Shown here one piece after another: positions 36,827 through 47,789 of a stretch of 64,000 nt of DNA. A program made the translations under genes and the position numbers. Numbering within the stretch: the first letter of the stretch is position 1; every line of letters starts with the position of its first letter. The notes under the pieces were generated by a model. That model was given only the letters and a program-made list of their open reading frames with translations. It ran no database searches and had not been told where the DNA came from. The DNA is from Litoditis marina. Lineage: Eukaryota; Nematoda; Chromadorea; Rhabditida; Rhabditidae. The stretch spans positions 14,988,330 through 15,052,329 of the forward strand of contig OZ038439.1 of the NCBI GenBank assembly GCA_964036275.1, given 5' to 3'.

Positions 36827-36870
36827 CTTTCTCTTTCTGTTTCTCTCTCTCTCTCTCTTCCTTTCTCTCT
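36465..36870. repeat. CT array with a higher-order unit
   Basis: Within 36660-36870 the phrase CTACCTTTCTCTTTCTGTTT recurs three times, separated by (CT)n of different length: a higher-order repeat inside the microsatellite. Confidence 0.85.
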
Positions 36871-36871
36871 G

Positions 36872-37280
36872 CATATAAGACGCTGCAATCTAAATAAATC
36901 TCAGAATCTATTTTTTCTCGAGAAAGAAATATTTTCTGGGAAAGAAAATATTTCACTTTTTGATGCAAACTTTATCCACGATTGCTTCAAAAGATTAATT
37001 TTTCATGTCCCACTTTATCAATCATTGAAAAGAGGGGATACCACTTTATTAATCATTGAAAAAATGGGATCCCACTTTGTCAATCATTGAAAAAATGGGA
37101 TCCCAAAATATCAATCATTGAAAAAGTGGGAAATATTATTTTCATGTTGATATGCCTCCCAAAACTTTTTTCCTCAAAAGTTCGAAAACTGGGAATTCAA
37201 AAAGTTCGGTTCCCAAATAATTAACGAATTTCAAACTTTTTCGACTTTCGAGAAAATTTTAGATTGCAGAGTCTTATATG
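36872..37280. mobile_element. 409-bp element with 23-bp inverted ends
   Basis: CATATAAGACGCTGCAATCT at the left and its complement, with one difference, at the right (to 37280). The interior holds a tandem of a roughly 37-bp unit with ATCATTGAAAA and ATGGGATCCC words, four copies at about 36985-37135. No coding capacity. Confidence 0.75.
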
Positions 37281-37426
37281 TTTTCTTTCCACCCCACGCG
37301 GGTCACTTTCATCGAAGGTCGTTGCCTATTCCACATGATCGCGCCATTTTCAGCTGACATGACACAGACCAGAAGTCACTGCTACAGTATTTCTCTCACG
37401 ATAGAAAAGTTCAAGACTATCCTAGT

Positions 37427-37428
37427 CT

Positions 37429-37461
<33 letters not shown>

Positions 37462-37521
37462 TTTTCTTGCTCTCTCTCTCTTTCTCTCTCTCTCTATCTC
37501 TCTTTCTCTCTCTCTCTTTAT
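37427..37521. repeat. (CT)n array
   Basis: CT microsatellite with small interruptions. The flanking phrases CCAGAA(G/A)TCACTGCTACAGTA(T/C)T (about 37370 and 37562) form a direct repeat around it. Confidence 0.9.
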
Positions 37522-37746
37522 AGTAAGTAGAAACAGTAAAAAGAATTTGTTTAATTTTAGACCAGAAATCACTGCTACAGTACTTATCTAAATATAGCGA
37601 AGTTCAAGACTATGTCCGAGCTCCGAGTCTTATCTCTTAACAATAAGTACAGTAAAAATAACTTGTTTTGTTCTCTCTTTGATACCTAAATTCAAATATA
37701 AGTTGATTTATCGTTAATTGTAGTTTGATCAAACTGTGATCTGATA

Positions 37747-37939
37747 TAGTCGCCATTTTCCCCATAAAGACAGCAAAGGGTTCGATTGATTGAGCGATGC
37801 GGGCGAGCGGTCGTTGACTACTTGCCAGCAGTTGAGAGAGTGTGTAGATCAATGAGACGCAGACTGGCTGGCCCCTCGCCAACCCCGCCCTTTACAAAAT
37901 CGATGGTACGGTGTCCACAACGGTTTGACAAATCCTATA
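37747..37939. mobile_element. 193-bp repeat, uninterrupted copy
   Basis: From TAGTCGCCATTTTCCC to TTTGACAAATCCTATA. The same sequence occurs at 60482-61000 but split by two 160-bp foldback insertions, so this copy represents the empty site. Confidence 0.8.
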
Positions 37940-38345
37940 GATGTTTGATCTCTGAGAGCTAGACGGGCTCGACTAATACAACAGAGATCTCATAACTGTT
38001 TGTCGAACCGTCTGGATCGCTGACTCTCTATTATATACAACCGTGGTGATGTTTTATTGTTTTACAAAGTATTTTGAGAAAAAAAAACCTATCAATATAT
38101 CTGTGGGTTACTGTAAAAATTATTCATTTCAACTCATACTCTGATCTATTACTTCTGAGCCGTCTCAGAAGAGAGATTGCATCACTTTCCAGGTTCTGTG
38201 TGTAATTTCAGCAAAACCGTTGTGTTTGGAAAAGAATGCAGTGCAGTGATGAAACTCGGATGATACAATACATATCACTTCTATTCTAACGGCAAAATTC
38301 AAGTCTCTCTCTTTTTTGTTTCAACGATTTTCGAGGGAAAAGTTT

Positions 38346-38468
38346 TAAAGTAGGACGATTATGTGGACCAATCCCGTGTCAACGGTCCTTTAAACTGCAA
38401 TTGAAAAATGTATTGCAGTTTAAAGGACTGAAGCGTTGCGATTGGACCACATAATCGTCCTTCTTTAA
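38346..38468. mobile_element. 123-bp hairpin element, copy 2
   Basis: Inner stem CCTTTAAACTGCAAT/ATTGCAGTTTAAAGG identical to the copy at 29422; outer arms TAAAGTAGGACGATTATGTGG and complement are here nearly perfect. Confidence 0.82.
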
Positions 38469-38605
38469 CAAGTTCCCGCGCTTCTGTGTGATATTTCTAG
38501 CAAAAACATCGTTCTCAATCATTTTTCTCGTGCGAATAGTTCCGTTTTCCAGTTCTTGACGGTCTTGATAAGCTATCAGCTGCTTTTGAAGTCGGGTTTG
38601 TTGTA

Positions 38606-38637
38606 TTGTCTTTCTTATCAAAGACAATACAACAAAC
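38606..38637. repeat. perfect short palindrome
   Basis: TTGTATTGTCTTTCTTATCA is followed by AAGACAATACAA: a 12-bp inverted repeat, TTGTATTGTCTT with AAGACAATACAA. Confidence 0.6.
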
Positions 38638-38696
38638 TGTTGAGACCCACGCCTTTAGATTACCATTAGCTTTACAAACATCCATCGGTGGTGTAC

Positions 38697-38914
38697 GCTC
38701 TCTATCTCCCCCCGTTCTCTCTTTCTCTATGCCTCATTCTGTCTGTCTCTCGCTCTTTCTCTATCTCCCTCCTTTCTCTCTTTCTCTATCTCCCTCCTTT
38801 CTCTCTTTCTCTATCTCCCTCCTTTCTCTCTTTCTCTATCTCCCTCCTTTCTCTATCTCCCTCCTTTCTCTCTTTCTCTATGCCCCATTCTGTCTCTTTC
38901 TCTTTCTCTCAGTC
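38697..38914. repeat. CT-rich minisatellite
   Basis: A unit of about 25 bp containing TTTCTCTATCTCCCTCC is repeated at least five times. Confidence 0.85.
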
Positions 38915-39069
38915 GATTCGATGCCTATCCACAACACAGTTTCCTGTACCACATTCCATTCTTCGTTGTTCTATTTCGATTTAAACAATCAACTGTTTTT
39001 CAAGTTGTAAACACTCCTCTCTATTTTCTATATTTATTGTTTATATCTTTCCAGAACCGAATTCCCAAA

Positions 39070-41171
39070 ATGTTCGAGCGTTTCCTGCGCATCTTCATCT
39101 TCTTCATCTACCTCTTCGACACCGTCTTCGCCAAGAACGAGGAGCACAACAAGGGCAAAGGTGGGTAGATGATCTGATAATTAGATATGATAGTGACGTG
39201 AAAACACAGCATAATTGTTGTTTCTTCACGTTTTACGTGATTGTGTTCGTAGTGGCAACTGAGAACAGCTACCGCAAGTACCGCGGTGTCATAGCGGTTC
39301 TCCCGCTGTTCTCTGGTGCCGGTACCGGTACTTTCCGGCGATACTTGCGAAGCCTATACTAACAGCGGTACTTACCGTCATGACACCGCGGTAACCATTC
39401 TTTGGCACAGCCCAATAGTAATCTCAATCAAAGTCACGTAAAACGTGAAACACAGCAGAATTGTTGTTTCTTCACATTTGACGTGACGTGATTGTTGAGG
39501 GTAGGCACTGGTAACCGTCAAAATCTACGCGCAACAGTAGTGGATACAACCATTATTTTTATCAAACAAGAGTACTGAAAAAGTTGTCAACTTTTTTCTT
39601 CCATTGAGTGTTTGATCTCAGTTGCACGTTCCATTCCGGAAAAACCTTCTGATGGAAAGCTTACAATGATATCGGTCTACTTTTTTCCGTTTTTCCCATC
39701 TCTCTTGCAAACTGTTATCAATCAGGCGAACAAGCGACGATTGCGCTGTTTTTCCGCGAAAAAGCCCGGCAATAAATAGAAACCATAGATCACTCAAGGG
39801 TGGTGAATCAGGCCATGCGCCTGTTCGAACCATTGTGATCATTGAAGTTGGGCGCGGGGGTTTCAGTCACGTAACCTACCTACTCTGAAAAGTTATTGCA
39901 ACTTACAGCGGGACTCAATACAGGCTAATTCAGCACTCATATATTCAAACCCCTCCGTTCTCGAACTACTCCTTTTTCGGTCGCGACGAATTTCACAGTA
40001 GTTGCAAAGATTTATTTTCTTTCAGATATTAGCTCGTATTTGTAGTGGTTCTTCACGCTTCACGTGAATCTTTAAACTTCCACAGTATACCTCATGTAGT
40101 CTGCGCCCCAATGATATCGTCGTAACTACTGTAGAAAAATGCTGAACATCGCTGAACGCTCAAGCAGTTTTCATTTGAAAATTCATGTCCCTATTTCGCT
40201 GTGTGTTTGATTCACCATGAGTCATTTTCAATCAAATCGTCCCGCTTCAAAAGTGTTGACATTTAGTAGAACGCAGACAAAATTCACGTGACCCCAAAAT
40301 CCCAGAGACACCTGACGATACGGGTATATAAATAGCAAGGACAACGGAACTTCCCGGGCACGTGTCAGCAAATAGTGAAGCCACAACTGACCCATTATCT
40401 ATTATTATCTTCTACACAAACAAAATTGATAAAAGTGGCCAACCACAGATAGTTTGGGAGCCGATTAGTAGATATAGTGTGTGCCAAATTCATTAATTTC
40501 TGTCTCTCTTCGGAACCGAACCTGCGAGCAAAAGATTCGTAGCAAGCCGCTAACCACTGGGCTATTAGAATGCGTAATGGGCATGTTTCGGAATCGAGGA
40601 CGTGCGTGCGTACACAGCGAAAAATGAGATATACAGTACCCTCCCGCCTTTCAGTTGGCGACGACTATAGCAACAATAGCCCGCGATGTTTGAAACAGAA
40701 TATAAGGTTCGGTATTTCTAGAGCAATGTGAATGTGAATCTGGGTTTGATCCCGTTGTTTTTTGGTCGTAATTTGTACATTATTTCGTGGATCGAGAACC
40801 AAACTAAGACACTTGGTGTGTGGCGATTGGTACCATAATTCGTTGGTGCCAGCGTATTCTGGTAGGACACGGAACTGGCAATAAAAACACTATCCCATTT
40901 TTTACGAAGATTTCATAGAAAGTGATGAAATGAAGGAAATAAACCAAAAAGTGACAATGTTCAAATATGATCTGAATGTTGCCAATTTACCCCAACTTCA
41001 CTCATACTACAATCACAGTGTAGTAACGCCTAGTAACGACAGAACTGAAAACTATAATTGATTTTTCGAAAAATATCCTAAATTTTCGACTTTTCAGACT
41101 TGATGAAGAAGATGATCCGACCGGCCGAGAACAGTGGTGTCCGCGTCGAGCAGTTCGTCATGCCTTCATAG
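39070..41171 (+). CDS. small predicted secreted peptide, 54 aa
   Basis: Two coding exons, 39070-39160 and 41098-41171, joined in phase 1 by a GT-AG intron of 1.9 kb. Residues 1-22 form a textbook signal peptide: a basic start, the hydrophobic core FLRIFIFFIYLF, and small residues VFA at the likely cleavage point. The mature part would be about 32 residues, charged, with KNEEHNKGK near its start and VEQFVMPS at the end. No cysteines and no dibasic amidated-peptide pattern, so it is not an obvious neuropeptide precursor. I do not recognise the family. TCTTTCCAG ends 15 nt before the ATG. The GC-rich codon choice of both exons contrasts with the intron, which supports real coding. The intron holds a foldback (39258) and a tRNA-derived element (40473). 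It converges on the next gene, 348 bp from stop to stop. Confidence 0.7.
39258..39405. repeat. GGTACCGG / ACCGCGGT foldback
   Basis: TACCGCGGTGTCAT and ATGACACCGCGGTAAC lie at the two ends around GGTACCGGTACT words; the whole is one inverted repeat. In the intron of the small-peptide gene. Confidence 0.65.
40473..40670 (-). mobile_element. tRNA-derived short element, copy 3
   Basis: B-box complement GGAACCGAACC near 40521; A-box region AACCACTGGGC; ends CGACGACTATAG. Same family as 2546. Confidence 0.75.
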
Positions 41172-41519
41172 AGACTGTCTCTAGTCGTCTGGCATCCTCT
41201 CTCCCTCCTATGTACTCTCACATTGAGAGCAACAAGCATTCTCCTCATATACGGTTATTTGGGTCAAATTATGTGCTACTGTAATTAATAATGCTGTAAT
41301 GAAAATCAATTCATATCGTGTTCAACAAGATACATGACAACAAGGGGAAACGGGAACATATTCGTCAACAACTTGATAGATGAAAAAATCAATAACGTTC
41401 AAATACTTTCAGGAAAAACTGAGATAAGCAACCAAACTACCGAAAACAATCAACAATACTATAAACTACAAACCGGCTCATCTCACCTAGATCTGAGATT
41501 CAAAATGTTACATATAATT

Positions 41520-44500
41520 TCACTTCCGGTCACCGGCTTCTTTGTTTCTCTGCTCCCTCTTCTCTCTCATTTCTCTATCCCATTGCACAAAGGGTTCCAT
41601 GGTGAATGCGGTTTTCGTTGTGTCAAAGAACTGCGAGAGATCGATTCCTGAAAAAAGGAAAGAACTGTTTCGGTCAAGCAGCTGTCAATAACGAGTTTCG
41701 TTCTGCGGCCGCACCCACAAATTTTTAAATCCTCCCGCGACTGGGTAGATCACGAAAAGAGCGAATTCTGTCAACTCTACGCGAAACCGTTGATGAAACT
41801 AAAAAGATTCGCACGAATTTCACAACAACATTGGTTTAGAATATTATTATTGGTAAATCCACGAAAAACCATCTGGTTGGAGAAATTGAGTTTTAGTTGC
41901 CCAAATGAATAATACATAGCTCTATAAATTGATTTTTAGTATTTTTACATACCCGTTATGTAAAAATACTAGAAATTTATTTATAGAGCTATTCCCTAGA
42001 CATACTTCCGGAGAACTAGTTTTCTAACATTCACGAACTATTGCAACTGATACAATACCGTATATCGTTCCTAGTTGTCAACGAATATTATCGCCCGATC
42101 ATCAAGGGTTGTCCATAACCTTGAAAACCAATATCTATGTTGCCGATTTCCAATTTTTGGGCGCGCGCTCAAAATGTCAACGAAAACCGAACGTTACACA
42201 ATTGAACAACAACCTACGAACCAACTATGGGTGCATAACCTTTCAGACAAATGTACTCGCCAGAGACAATGAACTATGTCACCATCAGTCGCTACCATAC
42301 TATGGTCTACCCAATATACTGTTAGTCGATTGCACAGTCACGTGAAACATGGTGAGCACAGCAGAACCTCATTAGAATGCTGACTTTACGTGATTACTCA
42401 ATTTACTCTAGTATATTAAAAAGTGTTTACATTGTCCATAGCGCACCCACGCTGAGGCTTTTGAAGACATACACCGTTTCACTCCTCCGTAAACACTTAC
42501 AGTACACAGTGAACTTTCCGATGACTACATCATCATGAGAACATGACAGGAATCATGAAATAAGATACCGAGAGCCTTTATAGGACAAAGTGGAGCAGAG
42601 CGTGAAAACTCACCGGGAGCATAGAAGTAACCGAGTAACCAGAGATTTGAAAAAGTCAATTTGCTCACCGTACTTCTCCTCATACGTGGCCGCCTGCGCA
42701 GTCATGTCGAACTTGTCCAAATGTTTCACCACTCTAGCCGTCTGCGTCTCCTGAGTTTCGTACTCTTTCCATAGGTCGAACCAATCCTCACCCACCTGGG
42801 GCACCATCTTCGAAATCTGTTGCATGCCCTGGAAAAATTCAAACTTATCAGTCATCCTTACAGGTGCAATAAACTTATCTTACGTATAGTGTTCGCTCTT
42901 CTCAAAGCAAGCATGTACGGTATAGGTTGCCGTATCCCGATGTGTTTGTAGTCTGATCCCGTTACTGTTCGGTCGGAAATCGTAAATTTTAGCGCGCACT
43001 TTAGTGGCGACTCGCCGGCGACAAGCTCTGTTTATTTTTCACGGTTCGTATGAGTTATACAAGCAAAAGTCGTCTTTCGGTGTCATTTTTGTCATAGCCG
43101 TTGGAGTTTACCCACAAAATGCACTCAAACTTTTTTGGGTGTTCTCGATGGAAAAATATTTTCGGCTTCGGCGACTTGCCGGCGACCCCAGGGACAATGC
43201 GAAATGTTTGGCGACTCGCCGGCGACAACTTCGGAGCTTTGGTTCAAGTGGCGACCTCAATGTATCGCCGGCGACTCGCCGCCAAATTCCAGAGAAGATC
43301 AAACTACAACGAAGAGTTGCTCACTCCCTCTATGTATAACATTTGAATACAGTTATCCATCCCCAATTCGAGGCAGTTCTTTTCACTAAAATATAAGCAA
43401 AATGTTTATTAAACCAAAATCGTCGGATCAGAGGTAAATCTTTCAAACTTATAGAACAGTTTTTCCTGGGTTCCTGGATCCGAAAACTATCCATAAAACT
43501 AGAGTAACCGACCCCCAATTCGAGGTCATGTTTCTCCTGTTCTCCCACGCCGCAGTGTGGGGTGATGTCACCAACAATAGATTCTGCAATGTCGTGCACC
43601 AGCGACATCTTCACGGCGCGAACCACATCTAGGCCTAGAACGAATTAAACGTAATAAAAAAGTTGAATGGTACGGGAAAATTGAAAAGTTCCGTTTATTT
43701 TCGGTGATTTCTATATCTAACCGGGTTTTTAGGTAACCTAACCTTTTTTGGTAACCTATTTTTCAGGTTACCTCAGTAGGTAACCGGTTGGTAACCTAAA
43801 ATGAAAAACCGGTTGGTAACCTAAAATGAAAAACCGGTTACCTGTTTTTCTAACGCAAAATGAGGATTTCACCGTTAGTTTGAACGGTAACCGGATTTTA
43901 GTTTCAGGTTACCCACCAAGGTAACCTCAAAAAGGGTTAGTTTACCTGAAAACCCGGTTAGTCGTAGAAGTGGCCTTCATTTTCTCTAGTCTAGAGCAGC
44001 AAGACCGATGCAGAATTCTTTTTTTGATCTCAACAACTTTGAGGCATGAACTAACTGTCTCAACTTGTTACAGCGAGATATTGAGTCGTTTAGTATATAA
44101 GTTATTTCTTAGCAACAAGGTCAGGCAAAGATGGACACATACACCAGCAAGGTTGTCCGAATAGTCAGAAAAATTCGGAAAACGGACTACTTTTTAGCCG
44201 AAAAGAAGAAAATAGGTCTACTTTGGACGGAAAATCTTGAAGTTTCACGTGCAAACATCTGAAAACGGACTACTGTTTGTCCCTTAGTCGAACCTTACTG
44301 GTGTTTGGATGGGCATTTCCCGTACAGCTGGATTTGTAATTTGGTGCCGGTTTATTTCAAAGCAGCTAACACAATTTTGATGTGTCTCTCGAATCCTAGT
44401 TCTACCCAAATTTGTTCACCTCCACAGTTGAAGGGGGCTATTCGATGGTATGTAACACAATGTAAAGTAATTGAAGCGAAACTCGAAATGTACCTTCTAT

Positions 44501-46253
44501 CTGACCCTCTAGTGACATTGCCAGCACCGCCATGCGGTACATGTGACAGGCAACCGTCTCTGGCTCGGGAACCTGCAAGGATCACAACTGTTGAGCGGAG
44601 TTCAAAGTTCAAAGCTCAGAATACATAACCTCAATGTGCGAAACACGAAAATCACCACCCTAGTCGCTTGATATCCCCGGCAACCAGAATAAGTCATTCA
44701 AAATCAAAATTCATTAAAGTAAAAGTCATTTAAAAGTAAAAGTCATTAAGCACAAAAACAGTTTAGAATCGGTTTTCGAAAATTTTCCTTTTTTTTAAAT
44801 CCTGACTAAAAGTGAATTAATGACTTTTACTTTTAAATGACTTTTACTTTAATGACTTTTTGTTTTGAATGACTTATTCCTGGTACCGATATCCCCAGAT
44901 ACATACACCGAATGATTGCTGTATTCACACGAGAGTCGTGGAAGGTGAACACAGTCACTTGGCGCTCACTCAATGTGTCGCGCGACGCGATCTCTAAGTC
45001 TCTCACTCTCTCGCTTGTAGTTTGGTCAGGTCGACCAGACATGGTCGTCTGATCTAGCTTAGCTCCGCCCACTTAGTATATCATTTGGGGCACTCACTCA
45101 CATCTTCTCTCTCCCCAGTGTGATGTACATAGAACTAATAAATATATAATACCACACTTTGTTAGTCACAAGGCAATCTACCGAGAGAGTTAGAGACTTA
45201 GAGATCGCGTCCCGCGACCCAATGGTCAAATCGTGTTTCTTATTCATGCGTTTCGCCTAAGGTCATCTGGAAACGAATAAGCTACTATAGTCTGTTTCAC
45301 GCAACAACAGCCCTCTACAGTAAGATTGTAAATCTTTCAAGTACATTATTCATATCGTGTAGGTATTATAAACAGTTTGAACTTTGTGATTTTGTTTTAT
45401 ACAGTGGTTACTACAAGCACAGAAAACAGTGAAGCTAAAAGTCTGTTTGTTGATTAGATAAATTTCCTTGAATATTTAAAAGATTACTGTAGAAAGTCAC
45501 CGATTGGTGAAACGGAGTATATCATACATCGCCAAGATATCTTATAACAACATGGAGGGTCGCGAACTAATTTTATGAAAAGCAGGGGTCGCCATTTGAA
45601 AAACAGCAAAATTCATACAAAAGTACTTAAAATTGAAACAAAAACTGATGAAAATCGCAGTTTTGAACAATTTTGGAGGGATCGCGACGACTCGAAAAAG
45701 AAGGGGGCATCGCGAGATTTTAGGAAAAATTAGATCCCTCTGGTGGTGTATGGCGGTGGATTACAGATGCAACCGGGTTGATATCAACCAAAAGTCAACC
45801 CGGTTGCTTTTGTAAAGAAAATTTGGTTGATTTTCAAAGCAACCAAAAAGCAACCGGATTGCTTTTGAGAAGCAACCAACCTCTCTTTACAAAAGCGACG
45901 GAGTTGATATTGAAATCAACAAGCTCTATTACTTCACAAAACTCGGTTGATTTTGTAAAGAAAGGTTGGTCGGTTGAGTTGGTTCTAAAAAGCAATTTGG
46001 GTGCTTTTCGGTTGCGTTCTGAAAGCAACCAAATTTTCTTTACAAAAGCAACCTGGTTGCTTTTTGGTTGATATCAACCCGGTTGCTTGTGTAATTGGCC
46101 GTGTATGGCTACTATTCATGGCAAGAATGTGATTATTGTTAAGAGTCCACACTACAAACTACAACTGACCCCCATCTTGACCCAGCCCGTTCTCTTCAGG
46201 TGCTTGAGCGAGTCCAGGATGTTCAGCAACTCGAAAACTTTCACGGAAGACAT
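41520..46253 (-). CDS. HDDC2: HD-domain 5'-deoxynucleotidase, HDDC2 family
   Basis: Metal-dependent phosphohydrolase that removes phosphate from deoxyribonucleoside 5'-monophosphates (YfbR/HDDC2 type). Exons in transcript order: 46253-46170, 44572-44506, 43634-43513, 42828-42669, 41647-41520; 561 nt, 186 aa, a little shorter than the human protein (204 aa). Landmarks: LKRTGWV near residue 20; His38 in CHMYRMAV; the HD doublet His64-Asp65 in [16 protein letters not shown]; Asp129 in [16 protein letters not shown] near the end. These are the expected metal ligands. TGTTCAG lies 4 nt before the ATG, a probable spliced-leader acceptor. For exon 3 a second acceptor six bases further (start 43628) keeps frame and would drop two residues. 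A partial copy of the exon 3 donor end lies in intron 3. Confidence 0.92.
41918..41992. repeat. long hairpin
   Basis: AGCTCTATAAATTGATTTTT, then AGTATTTTTACATA, are matched by complementary sequence through to ATTTATAGAGCT; the stem is about 32 bp with few mismatches. In HDDC2 intron 4. Confidence 0.8.
43003..43276. repeat. CGCCGGCGA word field
   Basis: The near-palindrome GCGACTCGCCGGCGAC and shortened forms occur at least four times in both orientations. In HDDC2 intron 3. Confidence 0.65.
43350..43374 (-). repeat. partial copy of the HDDC2 exon 3 donor junction
   Basis: CCCCAATTCGAGG at about 43361-43373 repeats 43513-43525, the end of exon 43634-43513, with weaker matching across the donor (TTATCCAT versus TAACCGAC). 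On the minus strand both read CCTCGAATTGGGG. Lies about 150 bp downstream of the parent. Confidence 0.6.
43715..43965. repeat. GGTAACC / GGTTACC word field
   Basis: GGTAACC, GGTTACC and AACCGGTT are repeated in both orientations; the outer parts TAACCGGGTTTTTAGGTAA and its near complement AACCTGAAAACCCGGTTA close it as a foldback. A unit with GGTTGGTAACCTAAAATGAA is directly repeated at about 43785-43835. A smaller related field is at 21785-21900. Confidence 0.7.
44138..44308 (+). mobile_element. CATACACC inverted-end element
   Basis: Starts CATACACCAGCAAGGT, ends ACCTTACTGGTGTTTG. Full-length member of the 31865 family, in HDDC2 intron 2. Confidence 0.82.
44683..44884. repeat. AAAAGTCATT foldback
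   Basis: ACCAGAATAAGTCATTCAAAA at the left and its near-perfect complement at the right enclose repeated AAAGTAAAAGTCATT words, whose complement AATGACTTTTACTTT fills the right half. About 200 bp in one inverted repeat. In HDDC2 intron 1. Confidence 0.78.
45540..45735. repeat. GGGTCGCGA word field
   Basis: GGTCGCGA, GGTCGCCA, GATCGCGA and CATCGCGA words between 45555 and 45720. In HDDC2 intron 1. Confidence 0.5.
45769..46087. repeat. GCAACCGGTTGC foldback
   Basis: Opens with GCAACCGGGTTGATATCAAC and closes with its mirror form; in between, GCAACC, GGTTGC, AAAAGCAACC and TTTACAAAAG words alternate in both orientations over about 320 bp. In HDDC2 intron 1. Confidence 0.78.
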
Positions 46254-46285
46254 TTGTCTGAACAGAATACTAATGATCATAAAAC

Positions 46286-46578
46286 GGCGAATTCACTGGA
46301 GAACCGGGTCCTTCCCGAACCAAATCGCGAACCGGTCACTGGAGAACCGAACCAAACCGACTGATCCGACCGAACCGCGCAATCTAAATCGACCGGTTCT
46401 CCAGTGAAAGTTTTGAATCGAACGATATTAATCGTGATTTGAACAAACAAGTAGTATACAAGGTAAAATAAGTGAATCCCGGGTTCGTTTCGATCTGTTT
46501 ACTGAAGAACCAGATCGGTTCGGTTCTCCAGTGATCGGTTCGGTTCGGGAAGGACCCGGTTCTCCAGTGAATTGGCCT
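46286..46578. mobile_element. GAACCGGTTC foldback, copy 1
   Basis: Left arm AATTCACTGGAGAACC then GGTCCTTCCCGAACC; right arm the complement ending GGTTCTCCAGTGAATT. Inner words GAACCG and CGGTTC throughout. About 290 bp, just upstream of HDDC2. Confidence 0.75.
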
Positions 46579-46734
46579 CATAAAACTTGAAAAAATATCT
46601 AAAAAGGGAGGAAAATAGCCTGAATTTACGAATGTGAGTTCTTTCTGTCTCTCCACTCACGTTTACAACAAGTTACACAACTTGGTGTTCAACAAACACT
46701 CTTCAAGAAACGAGGTAGTAATTGGCTAAAGTTT

Positions 46735-47043
46735 ACGGCCAATTCACTGGAGAACCAGGTCCTTCCCGAACCGAATCGCGAACCAGTCACTGGAGAACCG
46801 AACCGACTTTCGAACCGACCGGTTCTCCAGTGAATGCTTCGAACCGAACCGGGATAGAGTCATTTTACCTTGTCTACGACTTGCTTGTTTAACTCATGAT
46901 TAATGTCGGCTCGGTTCGAAGCACTCACTGGAGGACCGGTCGGTTCAAAAATCGGTTCGGTTCAGTTGGTTCGGTTCTCCAGTGACCGGTTCGCGGTTTG
47001 GTTCGATTCGGGAAGGACCCGGTTCTCCAATGAATTCGCCGGC
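46735..47043. mobile_element. GAACCGGTTC foldback, copy 2
   Basis: Same arms and vocabulary as 46286 over about 310 bp, from GGCCAATTCACTGGAG to GAATTCGCCGGC. The two copies are about 160 bp apart, so four arms lie in series. Confidence 0.75.
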
Positions 47044-47789
47044 TAAAGTACATGTACAACTCTCTGAAATGTTTCGAATTCATTTTCGCTGAGATTGAGG
47101 GCCGTGAACACTGAGACTTGGAACAAATACTGAACACAATACCTTTCCAATACAAGTTTCAGAAAATATTCCAAGTTTGCATAAAACTTTTACACATATA
47201 TTGTACAAACATTGTAATTGAAATTTTATTTCCAGTCAGAGAGGGACAAAAACGGTATCAAAAAGCAGATAAAAAATGAGGTAAAATGAAAGATATCGCA
47301 CTTCTTTTTGTATGAGTCGATATCACTTAACTTAATGAACAATGATTTACATTTAAAATGAGGCAGGTAAACTGATTAAAATCGATAGTTAATAGGAGAC
47401 AGTCTGAGCATTTTTCGAACTCAAATAATTGAAAAATGAGCGTTTAACTTCAAATCCTTAATAGCCTACGGTAAAACAATCTGATAGACGTAGGGTATGA
47501 GATCTGAACTGGGGCAAAACATGATATGGAACAGTTACAGAAAAAAAGAACGATATGAACGAGAAGGTATTGGTTTTAACATGAAATGCCAGATTTCATA
47601 GGATAACAATTCATGGCTGGTTTACAACATACTTTCGTAAACGGTATATCCTAGCTAGAGGTTACGAGAGCAAATAACTTAAAAAAATATGTTTATAACT
47701 CATATTTTCTGTTTTTTTCACATATTACCATGAACCAACGTGAAATCCAATCCTAGATATCCCGGGAGCGAAAAAAGCTGATTTCACAT
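47044..47789. other. MIS12 3' flank
   Basis: No coding sequence seen. A minus-strand AATAAA at 47230-47225 could be the MIS12 polyadenylation signal, about 560 nt after its stop. Confidence 0.45.

Noticed and set aside
36434..37090. 218-codon plus-strand open frame
   Set aside because: CT-array translation running into a mobile element with inverted ends.
36985..37135. CRISPR-like spaced repeats
   Set aside because: Eukaryotic context, units are adjacent and imperfect, and they lie in an element with terminal inverted repeats.
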